64,000 bases of DNA from CBDCFL01 sp965216135 (GTDB taxonomy: Bacteria; Pseudomonadota; Alphaproteobacteria; Rhodobacterales; Rhodobacteraceae), in the NCBI GenBank assembly GCA_965216135.1, contig CBDCFL010000023.1, positions 310,001 to 374,000 of the forward strand, read 5' to 3'. Positions within the stretch are counted from its first letter, which is position 1; every line of letters begins with the position of its first letter. The notes below the pieces were generated by a model. It searched no databases. It was not told where the DNA came from and worked only from the letters and a program-made list of their open reading frames with translations. This document shows positions 50,424 through 60,444 of the stretch, in pieces. Position numbers and translations under genes: made by a program.

Positions 50424-51146
50424 TCACGCATCGGTTCCGGTGTCACTCACCAGCGAGGTCGAGCCGGGGCGAACCTCATCATCATCATCCGGCATGATGC
50501 CGGTTTCCAGATAGATCGCCTGTTCGGCCAGTGCGGTGGCGTGATCGCCCGCGCGTTCGATGTTTTTGGCAATGAAATGCAGGTGCATGGCCGCCGCGAT
50601 GTTGCGCGGGTCTTCCAGCATATGCGCGACCAGCAGCCGGAACAGCGAATTATACATCTGGTCGGCTTCGCCGTCGCGTTCGATCACCTCGTGCGCCTTG
50701 GCGATGTCGCGCGTCACAAAGGCGTCGAGCGCATCCGCGATCATCTCCTCGACAAAACGCGCCTGCTGGCGCAGTTCGGCCCCGATGCCCTCGATCGGGC
50801 GCGCATCTTCCAGTATGATCGTCCGCGTGGCGATGTTACGGGCATAATCCCCGCAGCGTTCCAGCGAGTTGGATATTGCCATCACCGCCAGCACTGTACG
50901 CAGATCACCCGCGGTCGGCGCCCTGAGCGCCAGGACGCGCGCCGTGTCGGTGCGCACCTGTTCGTCGAGCAGGTCAATTTCGCGGTCGCCTTTCTTGACT
51001 TTGCGCGCCAGGTCAAGATCGCTGGTTTCCAGCGCCTTGAGAGAGGCACGCAATGCGGTCCGGACCAGCCCGCCCATGCGCAGGATCAGCGCCTGAATGT
51101 TGTCCAGGTCGCGGTCAAATGCGGAATGGATATGTTCGTGGCTCAT
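50424..51146 (-). CDS. phoU: Phosphate-transport regulator PhoU
   Basis: 240 residues, two PhoU repeats with the metal-binding motifs around RCGDYARNIATRTIILEDAR and ERAGDHATALAEQ. It links the PstSCAB transporter to the PhoR kinase so that Pho genes are repressed when phosphate is abundant. It follows pstB by 11 bp. phoB and phoR are not adjacent here. Confidence 0.95.
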   Translation of the reverse strand: MSHEHIHSAFDRDLDNIQALILRMGGLVRTALRASLKALETSDLDLARKVKKGDREIDLLDEQVRTDTARVLALRAPTAGDLRTVLAVMAISNSLERCGDYARNIATRTIILEDARPIEGIGAELRQQARFVEEMIADALDAFVTRDIAKAHEVIERDGEADQMYNSLFRLLVAHMLEDPRNIAAAMHLHFIAKNIERAGDHATALAEQAIYLETGIMPDDDDEVRPGSTSLVSDTGTDA

Positions 51147-51157
51147 GGGGTTCTGCT

Positions 51158-51973
51158 CTATCCGATGCGGCCGGTGATATAGGCCTCGGTCCGGCTGTCG
51201 CCGGGATTGGTGAAAATTTCATCCGTGTCGCCCATCTCAACCAGATTGCCGAGGTGGAAAAATGCCGTGCGCTGACTGACACGGGCGGCCTGCTGCATTG
51301 AATGGGTGACGATCACCAGCGTGTAGCTGCGCCTCAGCTCGTCAATCAGCTCTTCGATCTGGGCGGCGGCGATCGGGTCGAGCGACGAGCAGGGCTCATC
51401 CATCAGCAACACCTCAGGCGAGGTGGCGATAGCGCGCGCGATGCACAGGCGCTGCTGCTGGCCGCCCGACAGGCTGGTGCCCGTTGCGGTCAGCCTGTCC
51501 TTGATCTCACCCCACAACGCTGCACGGCGCAGCGCCTTTTCGACGATGCTGTCCAGCTCGGCCTTGCCCGATGCCAGCCCGTGGATGCGCGGGCCATAAG
51601 CCACGTTGTCGTAGATCGACTTGGGGAACGGATTGGGTTTCTGAAACACCATGCCGACGCGGGCGCGCAGCTGCACCGGATCAACGTCGCGGGCATAGAT
51701 CGCCTCTCCGTCCAGCCGGATATCGCCGGTTACACGGCAGGTCTCGATCGTGTCGTTCATGCGGTTCAGACAGCGCAGGAAGGTCGACTTGCCGCATCCT
51801 GACGGGCCAATGAAGGCGGTAACCGTACGCTCGGCAAGCTCGACGTTGACATCCTTGATGGCGTGATTATCGGCGTAGTAGACGTCGACTCCGGCGGCGG
51901 TGATTTTCACCGCACTGACGCTGTCCTGGGTATCCGGTGTGTCCGACATGTCCATCGTCATCGCTCCTGACAT
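51158..51973 (-). CDS. pstB: Phosphate ABC transporter ATP-binding protein
   Basis: 271 residues. Walker A GPSGCGKST (about residues 57-65), signature LSGGQQQRLCIARAIA (about 160-175), Walker B VLLMDEPCSSLD and the H-loop VTHSMQQAAR. The first 25 residues are a PstB-type leader. It is 2 bp downstream of pstA. Confidence 0.97.
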   Translation of the reverse strand: MSGAMTMDMSDTPDTQDSVSAVKITAAGVDVYYADNHAIKDVNVELAERTVTAFIGPSGCGKSTFLRCLNRMNDTIETCRVTGDIRLDGEAIYARDVDPVQLRARVGMVFQKPNPFPKSIYDNVAYGPRIHGLASGKAELDSIVEKALRRAALWGEIKDRLTATGTSLSGGQQQRLCIARAIATSPEVLLMDEPCSSLDPIAAAQIEELIDELRRSYTLVIVTHSMQQAARVSQRTAFFHLGNLVEMGDTDEIFTNPGDSRTEAYITGRIG

Positions 51974-51975
51974 AC

Positions 51976-53268
51976 CTACCAGGTTCTTTCAAAGCGATTG
52001 CGCAGATAAATGGCGATGCCGTTCATGGTGACCAGGAAGGCCAGCAGCACCAGGATCGCTGCCGAGGTGCGCGACACGAACCCGCGCTCGGGGCTGTCGG
52101 CCCAGATGAATATTTGCGTGGGCAACGCGGTGGCGCTGTCGAGCGGACTATCGGGTGCCGAGGTGATGAAGGCGTTCATGCCGATCAGCAGCAAGGGCGC
52201 GGTTTCACCCAAGGCGCGCGCCAGCCCGATGATGGTTCCGGTCAGGATACCGGGCATCGCCACCGGCAGGACATGGCCAAAGACCACCTGTTGACGCGAA
52301 GCGCCGACGCCCAATGCGGCCTCGCGGATGGAGCCGGAAACAGCCGCCAGCGCGACCCGCGTGGCGATGATGATCGTCGGCATGGTCATCAATGCCAGCG
52401 TCATGCCGCCGACCAACGGGGCCGAGCGCGGCAGGCCATACCAGCCGATAAAGACGGTCAGCGCTAGCAGGCCAAACACCACCGACGGCACGGCAGCGAG
52501 GTTGTTGATATTGACCTCGATCAGATCGCTGAACCGCGATTTGGGGGCGAATTCCTCAAGGTAGATCGCCGCGCCAATGCCCAGCGGAAATGAGATAACG
52601 AAGCAGATCAGCAGGGCCCAGGCGGACCCGATCAGCGCGCCCCTAAGCCCGGCAAGTTCGGGGAAACGGCTGTCGGCATTGGTGATCAGCCCGGTGTTCA
52701 GCGGCTTGGTGATTAGGCCCTGGGCGGCCAGCCGGTCAAAACGCGCGATCTCGGCATCGCTCAGGCGGTGGAAATCCTGCGGCGTGTCGCGGTCGATCAG
52801 GCCCTTGTGCAGCTGATCATAGGGGTCCGACACCGGCACCGTCACGCTCACCGTCTGGCCGATCAGGTCGGGATCGGCGACCACCAGATCGCGCAGGTGA
52901 AACTGCGCGCCGCTCGACACGATCTTTTCCACCGATTTGCGGATCTTTCGGTCCGCCATGTCTGCGTCAGGCAGCAGCCCACCAAGAGTGGCACGCAGCA
53001 CGTCATCAAACCCGCCGCGCGGCAGGCGCTTGATTGTCACCTCATCCGGATCGACGAACACATCCAGCGTGATATGGGTCTGCACAAAGGCCGAGCGGCC
53101 TGAAACGACCAGCGAAGCCACCAGAAGCAGGAGCATCAGGAAGGCAAAACTGATCGCCGCGAGGCCGGCGGATTTCAGCAGCATCTCGCTGCGTCGGCGG
53201 CGGACCAGCGAGGCATGGACCTTTTCGATCGTCGTTTTTGGTTCGGGCAGCTTAGTCATAGGCTTCAC
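51976..53268 (-). CDS. pstA: Phosphate ABC transporter permease PstA
   Basis: 430 residues; N-terminal membrane segment at about 30-55, a long extracytoplasmic insertion (about 60-200; longer than in E. coli PstA of 296 residues), then the permease core with the EAA-type loop GASRQQVVFGHVLPVAMPGI. It overlaps pstC by 17 bp. Alphaproteobacterial PstA and PstC proteins are commonly of this long form. Confidence 0.95.
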   Translation of the reverse strand: MKPMTKLPEPKTTIEKVHASLVRRRRSEMLLKSAGLAAISFAFLMLLLLVASLVVSGRSAFVQTHITLDVFVDPDEVTIKRLPRGGFDDVLRATLGGLLPDADMADRKIRKSVEKIVSSGAQFHLRDLVVADPDLIGQTVSVTVPVSDPYDQLHKGLIDRDTPQDFHRLSDAEIARFDRLAAQGLITKPLNTGLITNADSRFPELAGLRGALIGSAWALLICFVISFPLGIGAAIYLEEFAPKSRFSDLIEVNINNLAAVPSVVFGLLALTVFIGWYGLPRSAPLVGGMTLALMTMPTIIIATRVALAAVSGSIREAALGVGASRQQVVFGHVLPVAMPGILTGTIIGLARALGETAPLLLIGMNAFITSAPDSPLDSATALPTQIFIWADSPERGFVSRTSAAILVLLAFLVTMNGIAIYLRNRFERTW

Positions 53269-54628
53269 GATATTTGCGCACGATCCTGAGCGCGAGAATG
53301 TTGATCGCCAGCGTGACCAGGAAAAGCATCATGCCCAGCGCGAAGGCGGCCAGAGTTTTGGGATTGTCAAAAGACGTGTCACCGATCAGCAGTGTGACGA
53401 TCTGCACCGTCACGGTTGTCACACTGTCCAGCGGATTGATCGTCAGCTTGGCGATCAGACCGGCGGCCATCACCACGATCATGGTTTCGCCAATGGCGCG
53501 GCTAACTGCCAGCAATATGCCGCCGACGATACCGGGCAGCGCGGCGGGAAACAGCACTTTGGTCATGGTTTCGGCGCGTGTGGAGCCCAGCGCCAGCGCC
53601 CCGTCGCGCAAGGCACGCGGCACCGCTGCCAAGGCATCATCGGCAAAAGATGAAATGAACGGGATCAGCATGATCCCCATCACCCCGCCAGCGGCCAGTG
53701 CGGTGTTTGGCGCGACATCGAGGCCAAGCCCAGTTCCCGCAGAACGCAGGGCCGGGGCGACCACCAATATCGCGAAAAAGCCGTAGACCACAGTGGGCAC
53801 GCCCGCGAGTATCTCCAGCATCGGTTTGGCGGCGGCACGAAACCGGCGCGGCGCAAATTCGTTGAGGTAGATCGCCGCAAACAGGCCAACCGGAACCGCC
53901 AGGATAAGCGCCACGGTAGTGATCACCAGCGTTCCGATGAAAACCGGCAGCCAGCCAAACGCGCCTTCCGCCGCGATCTGGCCTTCACGGATCGGGATCT
54001 GTGGCTCCCAGTTCAGGCCGAACAGAAACTCGGTCAGCGGCACTTTCTGCAGGAATTTCACCGTCTCAAAAACCAGCGCGGCAAAAATGCCTATTGTGGT
54101 CAGGATCGCCACGACCGAGCAGAAAATCATCAGCCCCGAGACGATCCGTTCCGATCTTTGCCTGGCCCGAAAGTCGTGCGTAATTTCGCGCCGCCTGATC
54201 CAGCCGATGATCAGCGCCAGCACCAGCACGATGCCCAGCAGCGCCCGCGATGAGGCAACGCGCAGGTCAACATAGCGCGCGGTGGCTTGCAGTTTCCATG
54301 TCTCCGGCTCGCCGAAAATGCGCCCACCGGCGATTGATTTTATCTCGGCCAACAACAGGTTGATCGCACCTGCGTCCTGACCAGCGACCATCTGTGCGGG
54401 AAACGACGCCACCAGCAGCCGCTAAATTGCCGCGTCCTGAAACACCAGCCACAAAAGCAGCAGCGCCAGCGGCGGCACCAGTATCGACAGCAGCGCGTAG
54501 AGCCCGTGATGGGACGGCAGCGAATGCAGGCGCGCGCCGGTCTCACGAATTTGGGCCGCCGCCCGGCGGTTGAGCGCATAGGCCACGAGACTGGCCACCA
54601 ACAGCGCCGCAAAGGTCAGCGTCGTCAT
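53252..54628 (-). pseudogene. pstC: Phosphate ABC transporter permease PstC with an in-frame TAG
   Basis: ATG at 54628 (MTTLTFAALLVASLVAYAL) opens a frame that meets TAG at 54422-54424 (codon 69, after LLLWLVFQDAAI). It continues in the same frame as RLLVASFPAQMVAGQDAG to the end at 53252. The full length of 458 codons and the continuous helix sequence around codon 69 fit one long-form PstC. The permease core is intact (NEFAPRRFRAAAKPMLEILA; EAA-like loop GSTRAETMTKVLFPAALPGI). A single CAG-to-TAG change would explain the stop. A restart at GTG 54412 would lack the first membrane segments. Either the transporter is inactive, the stop is read through, or the base is an error. Confidence 0.82.
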
Positions 54629-54682
54629 CTGCGGCCTGTTTTGAGGTTCATGCTCCGCCCCCCGGGGTGCCTTGGTTGCACG

Positions 54683-55714
54683 CTACATCGGCTCCATCTC
54701 GACGGCGTCCAGCACGTTATTTGCCAAGTTTTCGCGCGCCTCATCGTCAAGTGCAACCAGTCCGCGATCGGCCAAGTAGCCGTCAGGCTCCAGCGCTTCC
54801 TCGGACATGTATTCCTCGATAAACTCCTCGAGGTTCGGGATCACCCCACGATGGGCGTTTTTTATGTAGATATATAAAGGCCGAGCGATCGGATAGGATT
54901 TGTCGGCAATGGTTTCGGTGGTCGGTTTGACGCCTTCGATCCTGACGCCCTGAAGCCTGTCGAAATTTTCAAACAGGAACGAATATCCGAAAATGCCCAG
55001 CGCATTAGGATCGGCATTCAGGCGCTGGACGATCAGGTTGTCGTTTTCACCGGCTTCCACGAACAGCCCGTCCTGGCGCATGCGCGAACAATTGTCGTGC
55101 ACCCAGTCCTTGTCGAACCCGCCGGATTTGACGAAAGCCAACTCTCTGCAGCCCGCGTGCATGGCCAGTTCGACAAAGGCGTCCCGCGTGCCCGAAGTCG
55201 GTGGCGGGCCGTAGGTGAGGATGGTAATATCGGGCAGGTCTGGATTGACCTCGCTCCAGCGCTCATACGGGTTATCGGCCCAATCGCCATCGACCGGCAC
55301 CTGCGCGGCGAGCGCCAGGTAGATGTCTGCCAGCGACAAATCCCAATCCGTGTCACTGTCGCGCAACACCGCAATGGACAGGCCGTCAAAACCGATCAAA
55401 GCCTCGGAAATTTTTGTGACACCGTTGGATTGGCACAAAGCATATTCCGACGGCTTCATGGCGCGCGATGCGCCGGTGATGTCCGGATGCGGTTCGCCAA
55501 TGCCAGAGCAGAAGATTTTCATCCCCCCGCCGGTGCCTGTCGATTCCACAACCGGCGACGGTGCGCCGGTCAGATTGGCGAAATATTCGGCAACCGCCTG
55601 GGTATAGGGAAAGACCGTCGAAGACCCCACGATGCGTATTTCGTCGCGCGCCGCGCTGGCACTCGCAAGGGCGATCAGCGTTGCTGTGACGGCGGTCAAT
55701 CTCAGGTGGGACAT
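54683..55714 (-). CDS. pstS: Phosphate-binding periplasmic protein PstS
   Basis: 343 residues with a signal peptide (MSHLRLTAVTATLIALASAS, cleaved near ASA-AR). Binding-protein motifs: IVGSSTVFPYTQAVAEYF, STGTGGGMKIFCSG and ITGASRAMKPSEY. It captures phosphate for the PstCAB transporter and is first gene of the pst set. No clear Pho box was found in the 103 bp before it. Confidence 0.93.
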   Translation of the reverse strand: MSHLRLTAVTATLIALASASAARDEIRIVGSSTVFPYTQAVAEYFANLTGAPSPVVESTGTGGGMKIFCSGIGEPHPDITGASRAMKPSEYALCQSNGVTKISEALIGFDGLSIAVLRDSDTDWDLSLADIYLALAAQVPVDGDWADNPYERWSEVNPDLPDITILTYGPPPTSGTRDAFVELAMHAGCRELAFVKSGGFDKDWVHDNCSRMRQDGLFVEAGENDNLIVQRLNADPNALGIFGYSFLFENFDRLQGVRIEGVKPTTETIADKSYPIARPLYIYIKNAHRGVIPNLEEFIEEYMSEEALEPDGYLADRGLVALDDEARENLANNVLDAVEMEPM

Positions 55715-55817
55715 GGGTTTTTCTGCTTACCTGGCGATTATGTTTCGCGAGTGCGAATGCCTTGTCGCGCCTATGCCGCAATACCGGGTGTTTTGGAATA
55801 GATATTTTGGCGTCGGA

Positions 55818-56846
55818 TTACCGCCAGTCGAGCACAACCTTGCCGGACTTTCCCGACCGCATGACCTCAAAGGCTTCGCGGAACCGGTCGACCGGATAGC
55901 GGTGGGTGATGACGGCGCGCACGTCCAGCCCGTTTTCCAGCATCGCCAGCATCTTGTACCAAGTCTCGAATATCTCGCGCCCATAGACGCCCTTGATGGT
56001 GATGGCCTTGAACACGATGCGCGACCAGTCCACCGGGGATTTGCCTGGCGGGATGCCCAGCATGGCGACGCGCCCGCCCATCACCATGGCCTCGACCATC
56101 TGATCGAGCGCGCGCTGATTGCCGGACATTTCCATGCCGACATCGAAGCCTTCCTTCATCCCGAGTTTTGTGATCATATCGCCCAATTCCTGCTCGGCGA
56201 CGTTGACCGGAACCAGATCCGTGACCGTTTCAGCCAGCGCCAGACGGTCGGGATTTACATCTGTGATCACAACGTGGCGCGCGCCGACATACCGGGCCAC
56301 AGCAGCGGCCATGATACCGATGGGACCGGCACCCGTGACCAGCACATCCTCGCCGATCAGATCGAACGAAAGTGCGGTATGGACGGCATTGCCCAGCGGG
56401 TCGAGGATGGCCCCGATCTCGTCATCAACCACATCCGGCAGCGGCACGGCGTTGAAGGCGGGCAGCGCCAGAAATTCGGCGAATGCGCCTTGCACACTCA
56501 CCCCGATCCCCTTGGTTTCCGGGTCGAGGTGGAATTTTCCAGCGCGCGACTGGCGCGAATGCTTGCCGATCAGATGGCCCTCGCCGCTGACCCGCTGGCC
56601 GAGCGTCAGATCGGTCACGTTCCGACCCAGATCGACAATCTCACTGGCAAATTCATGCCCCGTTATCATTGGCGTTGGCACGGTGCGCGCCTACCATTCG
56701 TCCCAGTTCCAGATGTGAATATCCGTGCCGCAGATGCCGGTCTTATTGATCTTGATCAGCACATCGTCCGGGCCAATGTCCGGCACCGGTGCCTCGACCG
56801 CCCAAAGGCCCACCTCAGGGCGCGATTTCTCCAGCGCTTTCATCAT
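55818..56846 (-). pseudogene. tdh: L-threonine 3-dehydrogenase with an in-frame TAG
   Basis: Zinc alcohol-dehydrogenase superfamily enzyme that oxidises threonine to 2-amino-3-ketobutyrate. ATG at 56846 (MMKALEKSRPEVGLWAVEAP) runs through the catalytic zinc Cys segment TGICGTDIHIWNWDEW, then TAG at 56691-56693 (codon 52). It continues in frame as ARTVPTPMITGHEFASEIVD, with the Rossmann region VTGAGPIGIMAAAVARYVGA, to 55818. The total of 342 codons equals the normal Tdh length (E. coli 341). One base change accounts for the loss. The remaining open frame from GTG 56681 lacks the catalytic Cys. Confidence 0.85.
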
Positions 56847-56851
56847 GTTGG

Positions 56852-58057
56852 TCACGCCAGCACCCCCGTTTCGCGACCCGCCTCGGCAAAAGCCGCCAAC
56901 GCCTCGTCCAATGTCGCCCGATCCAGGGCCGCATTCATCTGTGTCCTGATCCGCGCCTGCCCGCGTGGGACAACCGGGAAGAAAAAGCCCGACACGTAGA
57001 CGCCACGCTCAAACAGCGCGGCGGCCAACGCCTGCGCTTTTTGCGCCTCGCCCAGCATCACCGGAATGATCGGGTGCTCGCCCGGCAAAAGGTCAAATCC
57101 GGCGGCTTCCAGCCCCGCCCGCCAGTGGGCGGCGTTGGCAAACAGTGCCGCACGCAGATCGTCGCCCGCCTCAACCAGATCAATCGCCGTGATCGAGGCG
57201 GCGGTGATTGCAGGTGCCAATGCGTTGGAAAACAGATAAGGCCGCGACCGCTGCCTGAGCAGGTCAATCACCGGCTGCGCAGCGGCGATGTACCCGCCCA
57301 TCGCGCCGCCCAGCGCCTTGCCGAGTGTGCCGGCGACGATATCGACCTTGCCTTCAACCCCGAAATGATGCGGCGTGCCCTGCCCTTTTGGTCCCATGAA
57401 CCCGGTGGCATGGCAATCATCGATCATCACCAGCGCGTCATTTTTTCCCGCCAGCGCCGTGACATCTGGCAGGTTCGCCAGATAGCCGTCCATCGAAAAC
57501 ACCCCATCGGTGGCGTTCATGATATGGCGGGCACCATCGGCGCGGGCCTCTTTCAGACGGCTTTCCAGCTCATCCATATCCGAATTGGCGTAGCGATAGC
57601 GTTTGGCCTTGCACAGCCGCACCCCGTCGATGATCGAGGCATGGTTCAGAGCATCCGAAATGATCGCATCCTCTGGCCCCAAAAGCGGCTCGAACAGCCC
57701 GCCATTGGCATCAAAACAGGCGGCAAACAGAATTGCATCATCCTTTTCTAGAAAACCGGAAATCCGGTTTTCTAGTTTTCTGTGCAAGTCCTGTGTCCCG
57801 CAGATGAACCGGACCGAGGCCATTCCATAACCGTGATCATCAAGCGCCTGTTTGGCCGCCCCGATCAGGGCGGGGTGATCGGCCAGGCCGAGGTAGTTGT
57901 TGGCGCACAGGTTGATCACACCTTCGCGCAGGCCGTGATAATTCACATCGATGCGGCCCGACTGCGCCGAGGTGAACGGCCGCTCGCGTTTGGTCAGCCC
58001 GTCGGCCTCGATCTGCGCCAGCTCAGCAGCGATATGGGAAAGGAAGGAATCAGGCAT
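56852..58057 (-). CDS. kbl: 2-amino-3-ketobutyrate CoA ligase (glycine C-acetyltransferase)
   Basis: 401-residue PLP enzyme that uses CoA to split 2-amino-3-ketobutyrate into glycine and acetyl-CoA, the second step after Tdh. ATG at 58057 (MPDSFLSHIAAELAQIEADG). GVRFICGTQDLH-like SVRFICGTQDLHRKLENRIS, DDCHATGFMGPKGQGTPHHF (PLP-Asp region) and the PLP-lysine segment IVAGTLGKALGGAMGG. The stop is 5 bp before tdh, the usual kbl-tdh pair. Confidence 0.95.
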   Translation of the reverse strand: MPDSFLSHIAAELAQIEADGLTKRERPFTSAQSGRIDVNYHGLREGVINLCANNYLGLADHPALIGAAKQALDDHGYGMASVRFICGTQDLHRKLENRISGFLEKDDAILFAACFDANGGLFEPLLGPEDAIISDALNHASIIDGVRLCKAKRYRYANSDMDELESRLKEARADGARHIMNATDGVFSMDGYLANLPDVTALAGKNDALVMIDDCHATGFMGPKGQGTPHHFGVEGKVDIVAGTLGKALGGAMGGYIAAAQPVIDLLRQRSRPYLFSNALAPAITAASITAIDLVEAGDDLRAALFANAAHWRAGLEAAGFDLLPGEHPIIPVMLGEAQKAQALAAALFERGVYVSGFFFPVVPRGQARIRTQMNAALDRATLDEALAAFAEAGRETGVLA

Positions 58058-58374
58058 ATTGGCACCTTTGTCGTCACTGCCCATCATGTCATGTGGTTCT
58101 GGGGAGATCAAAACGCCTTGAAATTTGCCAGATGGCGCAAAAAAAGCCCGCTGCGCCCTTGCCCGGCAACAAGGCACGCAGCGCCGCAGGGCAGCGCCCG
58201 ACCGCCGTCACGCCGCAGGCGTGCTTCCAGCACGACGGGCGGGCGCTACGTCACCGCCATTCACCCGAACAAACGTAAGATGTTGCGGAACCATAAAGTG
58301 CCGACCTCACCTGTTGCGGCACCCACACGCGATCGGGCGCTGCCCGCTGTTGCGCATTTTCGCAGAACCAGCCT
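58058..58374. other. Gene-free stretch between kbl and tRNA-Trp
   Basis: No gene supported. On the minus strand a GC-rich stem (arms around CGCTGCG-TGCC and GGGC-GCAGCG, 58146-58184) is followed by seven T (58139-58145). This is listed separately as a terminator. A second GC hairpin (GCAGGCGTGC...) is near 58215. Confidence 0.5.
58138..58184 (-). terminator. Probable intrinsic terminator downstream of tRNA-Trp
   Basis: Minus-strand hairpin with arms CGCTGCG...CTTG and CAAGGGCGCAGCG at 58146-58184, then GGC and a run of seven T (58145-58139). It lies about 190 bp 3' of tRNA-Trp and 80 bp before the kbl start. Confidence 0.55.
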
Positions 58375-58450
<76 letters not shown>

Positions 58451-58508
58451 AAGGTCGGTGGTTCGCATAGCGGTAATCAGGGCACCGTGCAAGATGCCCG
58501 GCACCCGC

Positions 58509-60107
58509 CTACCCGATCGCAACCGCGCGCACATCTTCGTCTATATGATCACCGTACTGCGTGAAGTTTTCGGCAAACATCGCCACCAGCCTGGCCGCCT
58601 GGCGATCATAAGCGGCACTGTCATCCCAGGTGCGGCGCGGGTCGAGCAGGATGTCGGCCACACCGGGCACCGACACCGGCACATCGAAACCGAAATTGCC
58701 GTCGCGGCGGAACCGCGCCTCGGCCAGCGACCCGTCGAGCGCTGAACTCAGAAGTGCGCGCGTCGCCTTGATCGGCATCCGGGAACCGATACCAAAGGCC
58801 CCACCGGTCCAGCCGGTATTGACCAGCCAGCAGGTCGCCCCGTGCTTGGCGATCTTTTCGCGCAGCAATGCCCCGTAAACTTCCGGGCGGCGTGGCATGA
58901 AGGGCGCACCGAAGCAGGTGGAAAACGTCGGCTCCGGCTCGGTCACGCCGCGCTCGGTGCCGGCCACCTTAGAGGTAAAGCCGGACAGGAAATGATACAT
59001 CGCCTGGGCTGGCGTCAGCCGCGCAATCGGCGGCAGCACGCCAAAGGCATCACACGTCAGCATGATGACGTTCTTGGGATGCCCGCCGAGCGACGTGACC
59101 GAGGCGTTCGATATATGATGCAGCGGATAGGCGCAGCGCATGTTGGCCGTCAGGCTGTCATCCTCGAAATCCAGCCTTAGGGTTTCGCTGTCGTAGACCA
59201 TGTTTTCGATCACGGTGCCGAATTTGGCCGTGGTGGCGTAAATCTCCGGCTCGGCCTCGGGCGACAGGTTGATCGTCTTGGCGTAACAGCCGCCCTCGAA
59301 ATTGAATGTGCCCCGGTCTGACCAGCCGTGCTCGTCATCGCCGATCAGCACCCGCTCAGGGTCCGCCGAAAGCGTGGTCTTGCCGGTGCCAGAAAGACCA
59401 AAGAAGATCGCCGCATCCACCGCATTTCCGCGCGCGTGATTGGCCGAACAATGCATCGGCATCACGCCCTTTTCCGGCAGCAGATAATTCAGCAGCGTGA
59501 AAACCGATTTCTTGTTCTCGCCAGCATATTCCGTGCCCGCGATCAGGATCAGCTTTTTGTCGAAATTCAACGCGATAACAGTTTCTGAGCGACATTGGTG
59601 CCGCTTTGGATCGGCTTTGAAACTCGGGCAATTAATCACCGTGAAATCGGGCTGGAAATTATCAAGTTCGCGCCGCGTCGGACGGCGCAGCATGTGACGG
59701 ATGAACAGGCCGTGCCAGGCCAGCTCGGTCACCATGCGGACATCCAGCCGGTGGGCACTGTCGGCCCCGCCAAACAGATCCTGAACGAAATAATCTCGGC
59801 CCTTCATATGGGCCAGAATGTCCTTGTGCAGCGCCTCGAAGCCTTTGGGCGTCATGGCGGCATTGTTTTCCCACCAGATCGTGTCTTCGACAGATTTTGT
59901 CCGCACCACGAATTTGTCATTCGGCGACCGGCCAGTGTGCCGGCCGGTGGAAACCAGAAGCGCTCCGCCCAGACCAAGTTTACCCTCGCCGCGCTTAAGC
60001 GCCTCTTCGATCAGCGCTGGTTCCAGTAGATTGTAAAATACCCGGCCAGCGCCTTTGACCCCCTGACTGTCCAGTGTGCAGTCAGGATTGACATGCCCAA
60101 TATCCAT
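58509..60107 (-). CDS. pckA: Phosphoenolpyruvate carboxykinase (ATP)
   Basis: 532 residues; converts oxaloacetate and ATP to phosphoenolpyruvate, first step of gluconeogenesis. Signatures: CPSFKADPKRHQCRSETVIA, IAGTEYAGENKKSVFTLLNY, the kinase-1a loop FFGLSGTGKTTLSAD (Walker A), kinase-2 region LIGDDEHGW, and NTGWTGGAFGIGSRM. The pckA gene divergent from chvI is a common alphaproteobacterial arrangement. Two direct repeats lie in the shared intergenic gap. Confidence 0.97.
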   Translation of the reverse strand: MDIGHVNPDCTLDSQGVKGAGRVFYNLLEPALIEEALKRGEGKLGLGGALLVSTGRHTGRSPNDKFVVRTKSVEDTIWWENNAAMTPKGFEALHKDILAHMKGRDYFVQDLFGGADSAHRLDVRMVTELAWHGLFIRHMLRRPTRRELDNFQPDFTVINCPSFKADPKRHQCRSETVIALNFDKKLILIAGTEYAGENKKSVFTLLNYLLPEKGVMPMHCSANHARGNAVDAAIFFGLSGTGKTTLSADPERVLIGDDEHGWSDRGTFNFEGGCYAKTINLSPEAEPEIYATTAKFGTVIENMVYDSETLRLDFEDDSLTANMRCAYPLHHISNASVTSLGGHPKNVIMLTCDAFGVLPPIARLTPAQAMYHFLSGFTSKVAGTERGVTEPEPTFSTCFGAPFMPRRPEVYGALLREKIAKHGATCWLVNTGWTGGAFGIGSRMPIKATRALLSSALDGSLAEARFRRDGNFGFDVPVSVPGVADILLDPRRTWDDSAAYDRQAARLVAMFAENFTQYGDHIDEDVRAVAIG

Positions 60108-60444
60108 AACGCGCCGCTCCTGCCCTTTGTTTGCGGTGATCAGTGATTTGTCTCAAAACTCATGGACGCTCATAGCACGCAGAAAATACACCGAAACAGG
60201 ACGCATTCGCACAGTTAGCGCAACCAACGGCAAGTTAGCGCAAACTTGATTCGGTAAACGGAAACCAATGCCCAAATGTGAGGCATATTAGCCAATATTT
60301 ACCAGTTTCGGCCTTTGATGAGAGGCGTAGCTGAGGTGATTCGCAGTTAATTGTTGATTCTGGCGGCCGGAAAAAGGAATATGGCGAACAAAATAAGATC
60401 AAATGATCAGAATATAAGGCAGAGCAGTTAAAGGATCCGAATAT
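60108..60444. promoter_or_regulatory. pckA-chvI divergent intergenic region with direct repeats
   Basis: 337 bp, AT-richer than its surroundings, holding the promoters of both genes. The 10-mer GTTAGCGCAA occurs at 60214-60223 and again at 60234-60243, 20 bp apart start to start, i.e. two helical turns. It is a half-site like those of LacI-family operators (GTTAGCGCTAAC) found near central-carbon genes in Rhodobacterales. The closer gene is pckA. No clear promoter hexamers were assigned. Confidence 0.55.

Noticed and set aside
39976..56693. Reassignment of TAG to an amino acid
   Set aside because: Three genes have in-frame TAG, but TAG is the terminal codon of rplP, rplB, rpsS, dapB and the DEAD-box helicase gene, where read-through would add unrelated tails.
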